NCBI RefSeq assembly: GCF_012276985.1
Contig: NZ_JAAXMM010000016.1
Span: 1 to 64,000, forward strand
Length of the DNA: 64,000 nucleotides
Origin: Agrobacterium sp. a22-2
GTDB lineage: Bacteria; Pseudomonadota; Alphaproteobacteria; Rhizobiales; Rhizobiaceae
Direction: 5' to 3'
This document shows, one piece after another, positions 26,676 to 34,563 of the stretch. Each line of letters starts with the position of its first letter. Position 1 is the first letter of the stretch. The translations under genes were made by a program, and so were the position numbers. The notes beneath the pieces are model-generated. The model did no database searches and had not been told where the DNA came from. It worked only from the letters and a program-made list of their open reading frames with translations.

Positions 26676-27671
26676 ATGTCGCGTGAAAATCCGTTTGCAA
26701 AATTAGACATGGCTTCCATCTCTGCGAACCAGACGCCGACGAAGGCCGGCTACGGTATGACAGGGGCAGCGAAGACGGTGGTCCGGTCCATCGAGGATAT
26801 GGCGGAGAACACGAAGAAGCTAATGGAAGGTGAGGTCATCGTGGATCTCGATCCGCGGTTGATTGACGCTTCTTTTGTTGCCGACCGTCTTTCAGACGAT
26901 GACGAAGAGTTTCAAGAACTCCTTCAAGCCATCAAAGTGTCCGGGCAGACAACGCCTATTCTGGTTCGGCCCAGTTCGACGGACGCTAAGCGATACATGG
27001 TCGTGTTTGGCCATCGCCGGCTCAAGGTCGCTCGAGAGCTCGCAGTCCCGGTCAAGGCCGTCGTCAAGAAACTTGACGACATCACATCAGCGATTGTCCA
27101 AGGGCAGGAGAACGCAGCCCGTTCGAACCTGTCCTTCATAGAGCGCGCGTACTTCGCTCAGAACCTGCTTGCGTCGGGAATGACCAAGGATGTGGTTCGA
27201 TCGTCGCTCGCGATCGATGAGGCGATGCTCTCCAAAATGCTCGGCGTCGTCGAGGCGGTCCCTGCTCCGATTATCCAGGCACTAGGCGCGTCCAAGAAGA
27301 TTGGGCGTGACAGGTGGCTGAGCCTTCGGCAATTGGTTCTCGCCCCTGCCCTGTTAAAGGTCGCAGCGGAGTATTCCGGAACCGCTGAGTTCCTAGAACT
27401 GGATGAAGACAAGCGGTTCGATGAACTTCATGATTACCTGAAGCGCTACAAGGTCAAATCGGCTGCAAAGAGGCCCAAGGCCAGCGCAACCGGAAAGGAC
27501 TGGACGTCGAGCGACAGTTCACTGAATTTCGTAATGAATGCCAAATCGAAGAAGGTTGCGATAGAGCTTTCGAATGTCGAAGCGAAGCCCTTCAGTGACT
27601 GGCTGTCAGCCCATATGGATCGTCTGTACGATGAGTACAAAGGATCGAAACACGAAAACAACGGAGACTAA
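26676..27671 (+). CDS. repB: Plasmid partitioning protein RepB (ParB family)
   Basis: A 331-residue centromere-binding protein. The ParB/Srx-like N-domain runs from about residue 60 with DDEEFQELLQAIKVSGQTTPILVRP and VVFGHRRLKVARELAVPVKAVV, the GHRR box of the family. A central HTH region follows (NLSFIERAYFAQNLLASGMTKDVVRSSLAIDEAMLSKML), and the C-terminal dimerisation part is RepB-type (WLSAHMDRLYDEYKG). A leader of 84 bases separates it from repA. Works with RepA on a parS palindrome. Confidence 0.95.
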   Translation: MSRENPFAKLDMASISANQTPTKAGYGMTGAAKTVVRSIEDMAENTKKLMEGEVIVDLDPRLIDASFVADRLSDDDEEFQELLQAIKVSGQTTPILVRPSSTDAKRYMVVFGHRRLKVARELAVPVKAVVKKLDDITSAIVQGQENAARSNLSFIERAYFAQNLLASGMTKDVVRSSLAIDEAMLSKMLGVVEAVPAPIIQALGASKKIGRDRWLSLRQLVLAPALLKVAAEYSGTAEFLELDEDKRFDELHDYLKRYKVKSAAKRPKASATGKDWTSSDSSLNFVMNAKSKKVAIELSNVEAKPFSDWLSAHMDRLYDEYKGSKHENNGD

Positions 27672-27679
27672 ACCGCAAA

Positions 27680-27734
27680 AGAAAAAGGCCCCCAAACGGT
27701 AAACCGTGGAAGCCTCTCTCGTCATCTCTAGCAG
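27680..27734 (-). ncRNA. repE: Counter-transcribed RNA (repE/ctRNA) in the repB-repC gap
   Basis: On the reverse strand TTGACT (27763-27768) and GATTCT (27740-27745) form a promoter with an exact 17-base spacer. About 55 bases downstream an intrinsic terminator closes the transcript: nested stems ACGG-TTTA-CCGT and AGGC..GCCT followed by five T (27682-27686). The same arrangement, an antisense RNA of about 55 nt in this gap that limits repC expression and sets copy number and incompatibility, is established for repABC plasmids. Confidence 0.8.
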
Positions 27735-27827
27735 GATCGAGAATCGCATTTCCCGGAATCACAGTCAAGAGTCTTGGCACCGATTTGGTGAGCGATTTTC
27801 TTTTGCCTAGAGAAAGGTAAGAGAAAA

Positions 27828-29072
27828 ATGCAGATGAGACATGTAACGACGCCCTTCGGGCGGCGGCCGATGACGCTTGCTTTGGTCAAAGGCCAGCTGG
27901 CGATCGCAGAATCGCATCCAGGCGCGCGCGTTGAAAAGTGGAAAGTCTTTCGTGACGTGTGCGAAGCAAGGGAACGCTTCGGGCTGCAGGACAGAGCCCT
28001 TGCCGTTCTTGATGCCCTGTTGACGTTCTATCCTGAGCCACAGCTCGACGCCGAACATGGACTTGTCGTATTCCCATCCAACGCGCAGCTATCCATCCGC
28101 GCTCATGGGATCACGGAAAGCACACTCCGCCGGCAGCTCGGGGCCCTTGTCGATGCCGGACTTATCCAGCGTCGCGACAGTCCGAATGGTAAGCGTTACG
28201 CGTATCGCAACCGCGATGGTGAAATCGAGCAGGCATACGGATTCGATCTGAGTCCGCTGCTGGCGCGGGCCACAGAGCTTGCCGTCCTGGCGCAGGAAGT
28301 CGCCGCAGAACGCATGCGCTTCCGCCGGGTAAAAGAAGCACTCACGATCTGCCGCCGCGATGTTCGCAAGCTGATCACAGCTGCGATTGAGGAGGGTGCG
28401 TCAGGCAATTGGGGGAATGTCGAGGCGATGTATGTTGGAATTCTCGGCCGGCTTCCTCGCTATCCTGATAGAACCCAGGTCGAAGCAACACTCGATGAAA
28501 TGGAGCTTCTGCGCGGTGAGGTTCTCAACCTCCTGGAAATTCAATTAAATACTGAAAATATGCATGGCAATGCCATTCAAAATGATCGCCACATACAGAA
28601 TTCAAAATCCGAATCTATCTATGAACTTGAACCTAGCTCTGAACAAGAGCGGGGCGAAAGCTTGCCGGAAGAGCAGCAGGCGAAGAGTGTGAAGCATGAA
28701 GAGGCAAAGGCAAGGGGCGAGCCGATCAAGTCATTCCCTCTGGGCATGGTTCTTCGAGCCTGCCCGCAGATTGTCGACTATGGACCAGGCGGGTGCATTT
28801 CACATTGGCGTGAATTGATGACCGCAGCAGTCGTAGTTCGGTCGATGCTCGGTGTGAGCCCGTCGGCCTATGAGGAAGCCTGCGATGCCATGGGGCCTGA
28901 AAATGCCGCGGTGGCAATGGCGTGTATCCTTGAGAGATCGAACTTCATCAACTCCGCCGGGGGATATCTCCGCGATCTGACGAGGCGTTCAGAGCGTGGC
29001 GAGTTTTCGCTTGGGCCGATGCTGGTTGCGCTGCTGAAGGCAACCAGCGAGGGAGCGCGTCGCGCGGGCTGA
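27828..29072 (+). CDS. repC: Replication initiator RepC
   Basis: A 414-residue initiator protein of repABC plasmids, needed for replication, with the origin usually inside its own coding sequence. Typical features: N-terminal TTPFGRRPMTLALVKGQL, the central winged-helix region ARERFGLQDRALAVLDALLTFYPE and LSIRAHGITESTLRRQLGALVDAGLIQRRDSPNGKRYA, a Glu-rich variable linker, and the conserved C-domain LRACPQIVDYGPGGCISHWRELM. Its expression is limited by the antisense RNA in the upstream gap. Looks intact. Confidence 0.95.
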   Translation: MQMRHVTTPFGRRPMTLALVKGQLAIAESHPGARVEKWKVFRDVCEARERFGLQDRALAVLDALLTFYPEPQLDAEHGLVVFPSNAQLSIRAHGITESTLRRQLGALVDAGLIQRRDSPNGKRYAYRNRDGEIEQAYGFDLSPLLARATELAVLAQEVAAERMRFRRVKEALTICRRDVRKLITAAIEEGASGNWGNVEAMYVGILGRLPRYPDRTQVEATLDEMELLRGEVLNLLEIQLNTENMHGNAIQNDRHIQNSKSESIYELEPSSEQERGESLPEEQQAKSVKHEEAKARGEPIKSFPLGMVLRACPQIVDYGPGGCISHWRELMTAAVVVRSMLGVSPSAYEEACDAMGPENAAVAMACILERSNFINSAGGYLRDLTRRSERGEFSLGPMLVALLKATSEGARRAG

Positions 29073-29144
29073 AGGTGGAGCGAATGACAGTGAGCGTTTG
29101 TTGACAAACGCACTCCAAGAGCTGCGATTTGAGCCGGAGCAAAA

Positions 29145-29159
29145 CTTGTCAGCCGTTTT
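29145..29159 (+). repeat. 15-bp direct repeat, copy 2 (after repC)
   Basis: Second copy of CTTGTCAGCCGTTTT, 73 bases after the repC stop codon, in the same orientation as the copy after repA, and 18 bases before the palindrome at 29177. Confidence 0.5.
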
Positions 29160-29176
29160 CTTTCATGTTTTTGATC

Positions 29177-29194
29177 GTAACTTCAATAAGTTAC
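29177..29194. promoter_or_regulatory. Palindrome after repC, candidate parS centromere
   Basis: GTAACTT-CAAT-AAGTTAC is a perfect 7-bp inverted repeat with a 4-base centre about 105 bases past repC. Several repABC plasmids carry their parS palindrome downstream of repC. The sequence does not match the GTT...AAC parS consensus I recall exactly, so this is a candidate only. Confidence 0.4.
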
Positions 29195-29298
29195 ACTAGA
29201 TGAATGTGAATATCGATCTTAAAAGGGACGTCGACCAATAGTGTTGTTTTGTACAGCTTCACCGAGGCCTGTGAAGCAGGGGTCTGCAGGACGCTATG

Positions 29299-30264
29299 TC
29301 ACTTGTTGAGCACCTCGACGCTGAGCAGTGAACGTACCAATGCAGCCTGACTACGTACGCCAGTTTTGTCGAAAATACGCTGAAGCTGGGTGCGTAGCGT
29401 GTTGACGCTAACCGTCAGGAGTTTTGCGGCACTCGCAAGATCGTGGCCATCGACGATCAGACTGGCAAGCCTGACCTGCGCGGGTGACAAACCATAGATC
29501 TCCTTTGCGCCATCGATCCGACGTGCGACGGTCTCCGCATCGTCGAACGACACCAGTGCCTTGCCATCTTCAAGCCGGACCCAGCAGTAGAGAGGCACCC
29601 CCGCAGCGTTCTCACCAAGTGCCACCGCCCAAGCCTGCTTCGGCGACAAGCTTATCCGTGTTTGGCCCTCTAGCTCGCGAAAGGCTAGGCGCACGGCGTC
29701 ACGAAGTCCCGCGTCACGTTCGCGACGACGGGCGCGGAGGCGGCCGCCAGCGGAGGCGAGCCCCGTATGGCCGTATATGCGCTCCTGCGCGAGCCGGTTC
29801 ATCCAGAGGATGCGGGCATCCGCGTCGACCTCGATCAGCGGGTAGTTCGACTGTTCAATGGTGCTCTCCATCATCACCATGCAGCCGATCTTCCAAACAC
29901 CGTCGTCCTTATGCAGGACTTTTAGTTCGCGTTTCAGATCGTCGCCGGCATCGATCCCGATCTGGTCGTAGGTCACCCAAGCCATATTCCCGGCGACGAC
30001 GATGTTTACCTTCTCCCACCGAACGTGCTCCATATCGGCATGTTTCTTCGGGAAGCGGGCAACAATGGTCTTAAGTCGTGCGGCAATCGCGTCCCAGCCT
30101 TCGTCGACCCGGGTGCCTAACGAAGCATAGTATTCCATCCGCCGGGTCTGCGAAGAATGCACCCAGTGGCTCGCCAATGACTCGAAGTCCCGCTGCAGCC
30201 ATGCCTCGGTCTCGCGGCGGATCACGGCCAGGATCGCGGTCTTGTCAGCCTCACTCTCATCCAT
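29299..30264 (-). CDS. LuxR-type regulator with SnoaL/NTF2-like and PAS-like input domains
   Basis: A 321-residue soluble regulator of unusual build. Residues 1-130 form a SnoaL-like/NTF2 fold (AILAVIRRETEAWLQRDFESLASHWVHS, then WVTYDQIG and LHKDDGVWKI). The middle has a PAS-like segment (YPLIEVDADARILWMNRLAQERI). The C-terminal HTH, about residues 255-315, is of the LuxR class (LSPAQVRLASLIVDGHDLASAAKLLTVSVNTLRTQLQRIFDKTGV). The ATG at 30264 has GGAG upstream; the 30321 start would be GTG. Not TraR, since the autoinducer-binding domain is absent. Signal and targets unknown. Confidence 0.75.
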   Translation of the reverse strand: MDESEADKTAILAVIRRETEAWLQRDFESLASHWVHSSQTRRMEYYASLGTRVDEGWDAIAARLKTIVARFPKKHADMEHVRWEKVNIVVAGNMAWVTYDQIGIDAGDDLKRELKVLHKDDGVWKIGCMVMMESTIEQSNYPLIEVDADARILWMNRLAQERIYGHTGLASAGGRLRARRRERDAGLRDAVRLAFRELEGQTRISLSPKQAWAVALGENAAGVPLYCWVRLEDGKALVSFDDAETVARRIDGAKEIYGLSPAQVRLASLIVDGHDLASAAKLLTVSVNTLRTQLQRIFDKTGVRSQAALVRSLLSVEVLNK

Positions 30265-30330
30265 ACTGCGATCTCCATTGACGTCGGGTCGCAGCATAGC
30301 ATGCGTGATATCACGAGACACGGAACGACC

Positions 30331-30516
30331 TCAGATCAGCGCTATGCCAAGGATCAGGGTCACGCTGGCCCCGATCACGATCGACCTGAGCAATCCCGGG
30401 CTCAAACGCTGCAGGGCGAACTGACTTGAGTAGTAGCATTCCTCGGCCCGGGCACTCATCCGCACCGGTTGGGGCCCGGTGTGAATATGTGTGATGGTGA
30501 GACTGTAAATGTCCAT
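30331..30516 (-). CDS. Small single-span membrane protein
   Basis: A 61-residue peptide with an excellent ribosome-binding site (GGAGG, 6 bases before ATG). A hydrophilic, His- and Arg-containing N-terminal half precedes a C-terminal hydrophobic helix (LLRSIVIGASVTLILGIALI) at the very end. Tail-anchored architecture, no recognised family. It lies upstream of the LuxR-type gene on the same strand, so the two may be co-transcribed. Confidence 0.5.
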   Translation of the reverse strand: MDIYSLTITHIHTGPQPVRMSARAEECYYSSQFALQRLSPGLLRSIVIGASVTLILGIALI

Positions 30517-31037
30517 GATTTCCTCCGGCCAGGGCGCTTTCGTCCACGCATCCTGGCATGGAGAGGCACCCTGACCTGTCATGCGAGCGGACGACAGCGG
30601 GCAGGTCTGCAACAGGCTGGTGCGTTCCCACCTCCACGACCGACAGGTCGAAAGTGTGTCTTCCCCATCGGACCCAGGCGGTGAGTCTAGCCTTGTCCTG
30701 TTGCCTCACGGTCTTTCGTCGCCGCTTCGATTTCGCCAGGACATCGAAGACCACAGCAACCATTACCAGTCGTCCGCAAACCCAAGCGACCCAGGCGGGA
30801 AGCTCCAAGAAGGCCAGCCACACCCAAAGCGGAGCAAGCGGGTTTTCGATGCTGGCTATCAGGGGCGAGGCGCGCCCGGCTCTGTAGTTCTGCCAATCTG
30901 TCTTCGGTGGCGATCTGGCGCCTCTCCCGACATATTTACGGTTTGGTGATCGAGGCCTCCCTATTGAGTTTGACTTTCACTCGGCGATATCGGCCATATC
31001 AAAGCTGCCAGCATGGCACTGAAGAGGGAGCTGAATC
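30517..31037. other. 520 bases without a recognised gene
   Basis: Only overlapping frames of uncertain coding value. The best, on the reverse strand from 30823, begins with a hydrophobic segment (WLAFLELPAWVAWVCGRLVMVAVVFDVL) followed by a basic stretch (KSKRRRKTVRQQDK) and could be the start of a broken membrane-protein gene, but its downstream part overlaps the small gene ending at 30516. The promoter of the GlsB-like gene should lie near the right end. Confidence 0.3.
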
Positions 31038-31292
31038 ATGGGTATCGAAAGTCTCGTCATATTTCTGATCATCGGAGCGGTCGCAGGCTGGTTGGCCGGT
31101 CTCATCGTCAAAGGCTATGGCTTTGGCCTGCTGGGAAACATCGTTGTGGGCATCGTGGGTGCCTTTATCGCAGGTTTGTTGTTCCCGCGTCTTGGCATAA
31201 GCTTGGGGGCCGGCTACGCAGGGGCCATTCTGTCTGCAGCACTCGGTGCCGTCATACTGCTGCTCCTGCTTCGGCTGATCAGACGGGCCTAA
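31038..31292 (+). CDS. GlsB/YeaQ/YmgE-family small membrane protein
   Basis: An 84-residue, three-helix, very hydrophobic protein of the 'transglycosylase-associated' family. Family marks are GIESLVIFLIIGAVAGWLAGLIVKGYGFGLLGNIVVGIVGAFIAG and the closing LGAVILLLLLRLI. These proteins are stress-related inner membrane proteins of unknown role in many Proteobacteria. A GGGAG ribosome-binding site precedes the ATG. Confidence 0.85.
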   Translation: MGIESLVIFLIIGAVAGWLAGLIVKGYGFGLLGNIVVGIVGAFIAGLLFPRLGISLGAGYAGAILSAALGAVILLLLLRLIRRA

Positions 31293-31307
31293 GTTCTAAG
31301 ATCGTTG

Positions 31308-31479
31308 CAGTCCCGCGATACTTCGGTTTCGCGGGACTGGGCAACCTTGCAGCAGATTTTGAAGAGTTTCGAAGGGTCTCACAGCCTAGCCAGCACTTCC
31401 TACGCCAGCGAACGGCAAATTGGTAGCGGCGCCCTATTCGGACGCACGTGCTGCCGTCATCGCCGCCGGTGACGGCAGC
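31308..31479. terminator. Two strong hairpins after the GlsB-like gene
   Basis: CAGTCCCGCGA (31308-31318) pairs with 31329-31339 over 11 bp with a 10-base loop. GCTGCCGTCA (31450-31459) pairs with 31470-31479 over 10 bp with a 10-base loop. Neither has a U-tract. The first is placed like a terminator of the preceding gene; the second is nearer the recombinase end. The 31293-31598 gap shows no gene. Confidence 0.4.
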
Positions 31480-31598
31480 AACGCCTTATACCGGTGAACC
31501 CTTGCGGCATTAAGGCAAGCGAAACAGCGGCGAATAGGCTGCTCGTCAATTCCGACAACTGGCATCGAACCTATGCCTTCTAAGAAAGTCAACGGTGG

Positions 31599-32744
31599 CT
31601 ACGGTAGAAGCCGTGCGGCCCGTCCTGTTCGCCTGGTTGCATTGTTGTAATAACTGGACGCCTGCTGGATCGATCTATGTCGGGACTGCTCCATAGCTTC
31701 TGGCAGGGGGACGCCACGATTAGCGGCCTCTGTGAGATACCCCGACCGTCGCCCGTGCGCGGAATATTCCCCCGCCTCCAGGCCAACCAGCGCCGCTCGC
31801 TGCTTGACGATGTCGTTGACAGCACTCGGCTCCAGTGCCCGCTCCGAAATGTTGCCCCATCGATCGACTTTCCGAAAGATGCTTCCGCTTTCGATCTGGG
31901 CAGCCGCAAGCCAGGCGTTGAGCGCATCCACCGGTCGACCGGTCAGATAGACGACCTCGTCGTGCTCGGAGCCGGACGTTTTGGTGCGACCCAGATGGAT
32001 GGCGAGAGAGGGGAGGGGAAGGCCGCTCTCGACGGTGATCGGCGGCTCGACTGTGAGCTGCTCCCTGCACAAACCGGCAATCTCGCTGCGACGGCGGCCG
32101 CCGGACGCGAACGCCACCATCAAAATTGCACGGTCGCGGATATCCCTCAGGCTGTCTGTGCTGCAGGTCGCGAGGAGCTTGGCAAGGACATCTCCGGTCA
32201 CGGCCTTCGCGCTTTTGCGTTTCCTTGGCCGCGGCGTCCCCCGCACCGCAAGACGGATCGCGGATTTCAGCGAGGGGGAGGAGAAGACGCCGGTCAGCCC
32301 GCGCCATTTCGTCAGCGTCGACCAGCTGGCAATCCGCCGGCGCACCGTGTCGGGCGCATGCGGCCCCGACGATCGAAGGAAACCTTGTTCGCGCAGGGTC
32401 ACCTCGACGGCGGCCGGCATGCCGTGGAGCGCATCGATGTCGCGTTGTTCGGGTTGCCAGAGATGGTGGGCGACGAATTTCAGCAGCAGTGCTTCGGGCG
32501 CCGGCCATGGGAGGGAGGCGCCGGTCGCGGCAAGCGACCAGGCCTGCAGATAGGCAAGGTCAGAGGTGAGTGCCCGCAAGGTGTCTTCGCCCATGCCCTC
32601 GTTGACCAGGTGGCGCAGCGTTTCGACATCCTGGTCGGTCAGCAGTTCGGCCAGTTCGTCGCGCCGGTCGATCGGCAGGACGGCGGCGATCGTGTCCAAG
32701 GTCTCGGTGCGTTTCTCGATCGAACGTGACAGCGAGCTGCTCAT
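31599..32744 (-). CDS. Tyrosine recombinase/integrase 1
   Basis: A 381-residue tyrosine recombinase. An N-terminal core-binding domain (SAM-like, about residues 20-165) precedes the catalytic domain. The catalytic set is visible: first Arg in FASGGRRRSEIAGL, the His-x-x-Arg box in YSAHGRRSGYLTEAA, the third His in EQSRHRSIQ and the nucleophile Tyr in QASSYYNNATR. Start ATG overlaps the stop of the antitoxin-like gene upstream (ATGA), so the two are translated together. A related enzyme lies 560 bases away. Such pairs usually belong to integrating elements. Confidence 0.88.
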   Translation of the reverse strand: MSSSLSRSIEKRTETLDTIAAVLPIDRRDELAELLTDQDVETLRHLVNEGMGEDTLRALTSDLAYLQAWSLAATGASLPWPAPEALLLKFVAHHLWQPEQRDIDALHGMPAAVEVTLREQGFLRSSGPHAPDTVRRRIASWSTLTKWRGLTGVFSSPSLKSAIRLAVRGTPRPRKRKSAKAVTGDVLAKLLATCSTDSLRDIRDRAILMVAFASGGRRRSEIAGLCREQLTVEPPITVESGLPLPSLAIHLGRTKTSGSEHDEVVYLTGRPVDALNAWLAAAQIESGSIFRKVDRWGNISERALEPSAVNDIVKQRAALVGLEAGEYSAHGRRSGYLTEAANRGVPLPEAMEQSRHRSIQQASSYYNNATRRTGRAARLLP

Positions 32745-32989
32745 TTCGGCGGCCCGTTCTCATCATAAAATTCATCGTGGTTAGAAGTTTGTCTGTCAGC
32801 CGCAGGTCTTCCTTCAGCCATCAGTCCCAAGAGCCTGTCGCTGCTAAGATCGGAATCCTCCCGCACAGCCGTTAACACCGCAATGGGCACGCCTTCTCGG
32901 CAAATGATCACCTCGTCGTCGCGCTGGGCGAGAGATATCAGTTCCTCAAGCCGTTCGGCCGCCTCGACAGGTTCCGCGAAGATCTTCAT
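32741..32989 (-). CDS. Phd/YefM-type antitoxin-like protein
   Basis: An 82-residue protein of the Phd/YefM fold: FAEPVEAAERLEELISLAQRDDEVIICREGVPIAVLTAV has the family's DNA-binding N-terminal pattern, with the usual 'G-P-I-A-V-L' strand, and an acidic C-terminal tail. The ATG at 32989 has AGGTGG upstream. In a normal operon it would be followed by its toxin; here it is followed, with ATGA overlap, by the recombinase. A PIN-toxin remnant lies on the upstream side instead. Confidence 0.7.
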   Translation of the reverse strand: MKIFAEPVEAAERLEELISLAQRDDEVIICREGVPIAVLTAVREDSDLSSDRLLGLMAEGRPAADRQTSNHDEFYDENGPPK

Positions 32990-33001
32990 TCGTCCCACCT
33001 C

Positions 33002-33214
33002 CTACCAGACCCGCTCATGCAGTATCGTATCGAACGCCAGGTCAGTCGAGAGGAAGGTGGAATGCTCCAGCCGCGCCTGTGCGGCAAGAATCCTATCCCA
33101 CGGATCGCGATGTTCCCAGTCAAAAGCCGCTGCGAGTTCGGCATCCAGATCGGTGATGGCCAGGGTCTGCAGGCCGCTTTCTGTGACGGCGGCTCGTAGT
33201 TCCTGTTGTGGCTT
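33002..33214 (-). pseudogene. PIN-domain (VapC-type) toxin, C-terminal fragment
   Basis: Reading the reverse strand in the third frame gives QQELRAAVTESGLQTLAITD, then FDWEHRDPWDRILAAQARLE and FLSTDLAFDTIL, ending at a TAG. The pieces HRDPWDR and LAAQARLE match the second half of VapC-type PIN nucleases (H-DP-DR, 'AQA'). The N-terminal half with the first catalytic Asp is absent; the frame is closed by a TAA just upstream. A truncated, non-functional toxin gene. Confidence 0.65.
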
Positions 33215-33305
33215 TTAGCTCCCGATTTCAATTGAAGCGCTAAGCGAGAATTCCGACACCAAAATCTCCTCTTACGATTTCATGCGGAGGAGGGGAGGGG
33301 GCCAG

Positions 33306-34439
33306 CTAAAGCCCTGAAGCCTTGGTCAAATTCACGCGGAAGCGATCACGTCGACGTTGATATCTGCGGGTCATCTCTGCGGACGCGTGCCCCAGTTGCT
33401 TCTGGACATATCGCTCATCGACTTCGGCAGAAGAAGCGAGGCCAGCACGAAGGGAATGACCGGAGAACTTAAACGCGCGCTCGATCTCGCTGAGATCACC
33501 GCGAACGCCGGCCGCCATCGCGGTCCGCTTCACCAGCCGAGCCACTTCCTTGTCATTCAACCGTTCTGGCCCAACCGCTTTGCCTTGTCCCGTGACCCGA
33601 CGGAAGAGGGGACCATGAGCCAGCTTGGCGAACTTGATCCAAGTCTCGATCGCGGCGACCGGACACGTCGCGTCAGACGAGCCGCGACCGACCTCGACCT
33701 CTCGCCATCCGGTTTTTCCGCGCAGGGTTACGAGCATTCCCTTGTCGAGGATCTCGATCCATCCCTGGCCGTCTTCGGTCTGGTCTGCCTTCAGATCGAG
33801 GTCGACGATCTCGGAGCGGCGAAGACCACCGGCAAAACCGATGAGCAACATGGCGCGGTCGCGCAAGCCGCGCAGAGAGCCGCGATCGAGCGTTTCGATC
33901 ATGGCGATGACATCCTCGGCCATGACCGCCTCCTTCTGAACGGGCGGCCTGGCATGGCTGTTGCGAATCCCGGCCATAACGGTTGCGATATGTCTGTCCT
34001 TGCGATCAAGCGTGAGGCCGCGCTGGGTATAATTCCAGGATATCGAGGAGAGGCGCCGTTCGATGGTTGAGACGGAGTTGGCCTTGGCGTTCCTTTCTGC
34101 TGTGCCGGAAGCGCAGGCAGTGATGTAGAGCCCGACTGTTGGCGGATGTGGGGGGAGGGGAGCCAGATTGGACCGTCGGCACCAGGCAGAAAAATGCTTC
34201 CAGTCCGAGGTGTAGGCTTTGCGCGTATTGGCGGAACTGGCGGCTTCGACATAACCCCGGGCACGATCAGCAAGGCCTGCGAGATGGGACGGCGTCTGAT
34301 CCTGACCGGCGGGAGAGGGGAGGGGGCTTTCGCCCAACACCTCCGGCGCGGAAACATCATACCCGGGCGCTGTGCTGAGAGACGGCGCTGAGGTCTCCTC
34401 GACGTGAATTTCGCTGTTTTGCTCGATGATTTGGCTCAT
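33306..34439 (-). CDS. Tyrosine recombinase/integrase 2
   Basis: A 377-residue tyrosine recombinase with a disordered N-terminus (about 55 residues), a core-binding domain (ANTRKAYTSDWKHFSAWCRR) and a catalytic domain: Arg in FAGGLRRSEIVDL, the His-x-x-Arg box FSGHSLRAGLASSAE, His in KQLGHASAEMT, nucleophile Tyr in RRYQRRRDRF. Not an overlapping partner of integrase 1 but in the same orientation. Upstream a 30-base AT-rich stretch with a repeated TCCGATAAT/ATTATCGGA palindrome (about 34460-34485) may be its operator or crossover site. Confidence 0.88.
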   Translation of the reverse strand: MSQIIEQNSEIHVEETSAPSLSTAPGYDVSAPEVLGESPLPSPAGQDQTPSHLAGLADRARGYVEAASSANTRKAYTSDWKHFSAWCRRSNLAPLPPHPPTVGLYITACASGTAERNAKANSVSTIERRLSSISWNYTQRGLTLDRKDRHIATVMAGIRNSHARPPVQKEAVMAEDVIAMIETLDRGSLRGLRDRAMLLIGFAGGLRRSEIVDLDLKADQTEDGQGWIEILDKGMLVTLRGKTGWREVEVGRGSSDATCPVAAIETWIKFAKLAHGPLFRRVTGQGKAVGPERLNDKEVARLVKRTAMAAGVRGDLSEIERAFKFSGHSLRAGLASSAEVDERYVQKQLGHASAEMTRRYQRRRDRFRVNLTKASGL

Positions 34440-34459
34440 TTCTTTATAATGGACAAAAC

Positions 34460-34489
34460 GTCCGATAATGCAAGATTATCGGACGTTAT
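34460..34489. promoter_or_regulatory. Palindromic repeat upstream of integrase 2
   Basis: AACGTCCGATAAT is followed after a few bases by ATTATCGGACGTT, giving a perfect 13-bp inverted repeat at about 34457-34488. It lies directly before the integrase 2 start and could be an operator or a recombination site. Confidence 0.5.
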
Positions 34490-34563
34490 TTATAGCCGAC
34501 AGTCTGTGCAGTTGAGACGGGCATTGCCGGCTTAAACCGCGCACATGATTTACACTCTGGCGC

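Noticed and set aside
29299..30264. TraR.
   Set aside because: The autoinducer-binding domain is missing; the N-terminus is SnoaL-like and PAS-like.
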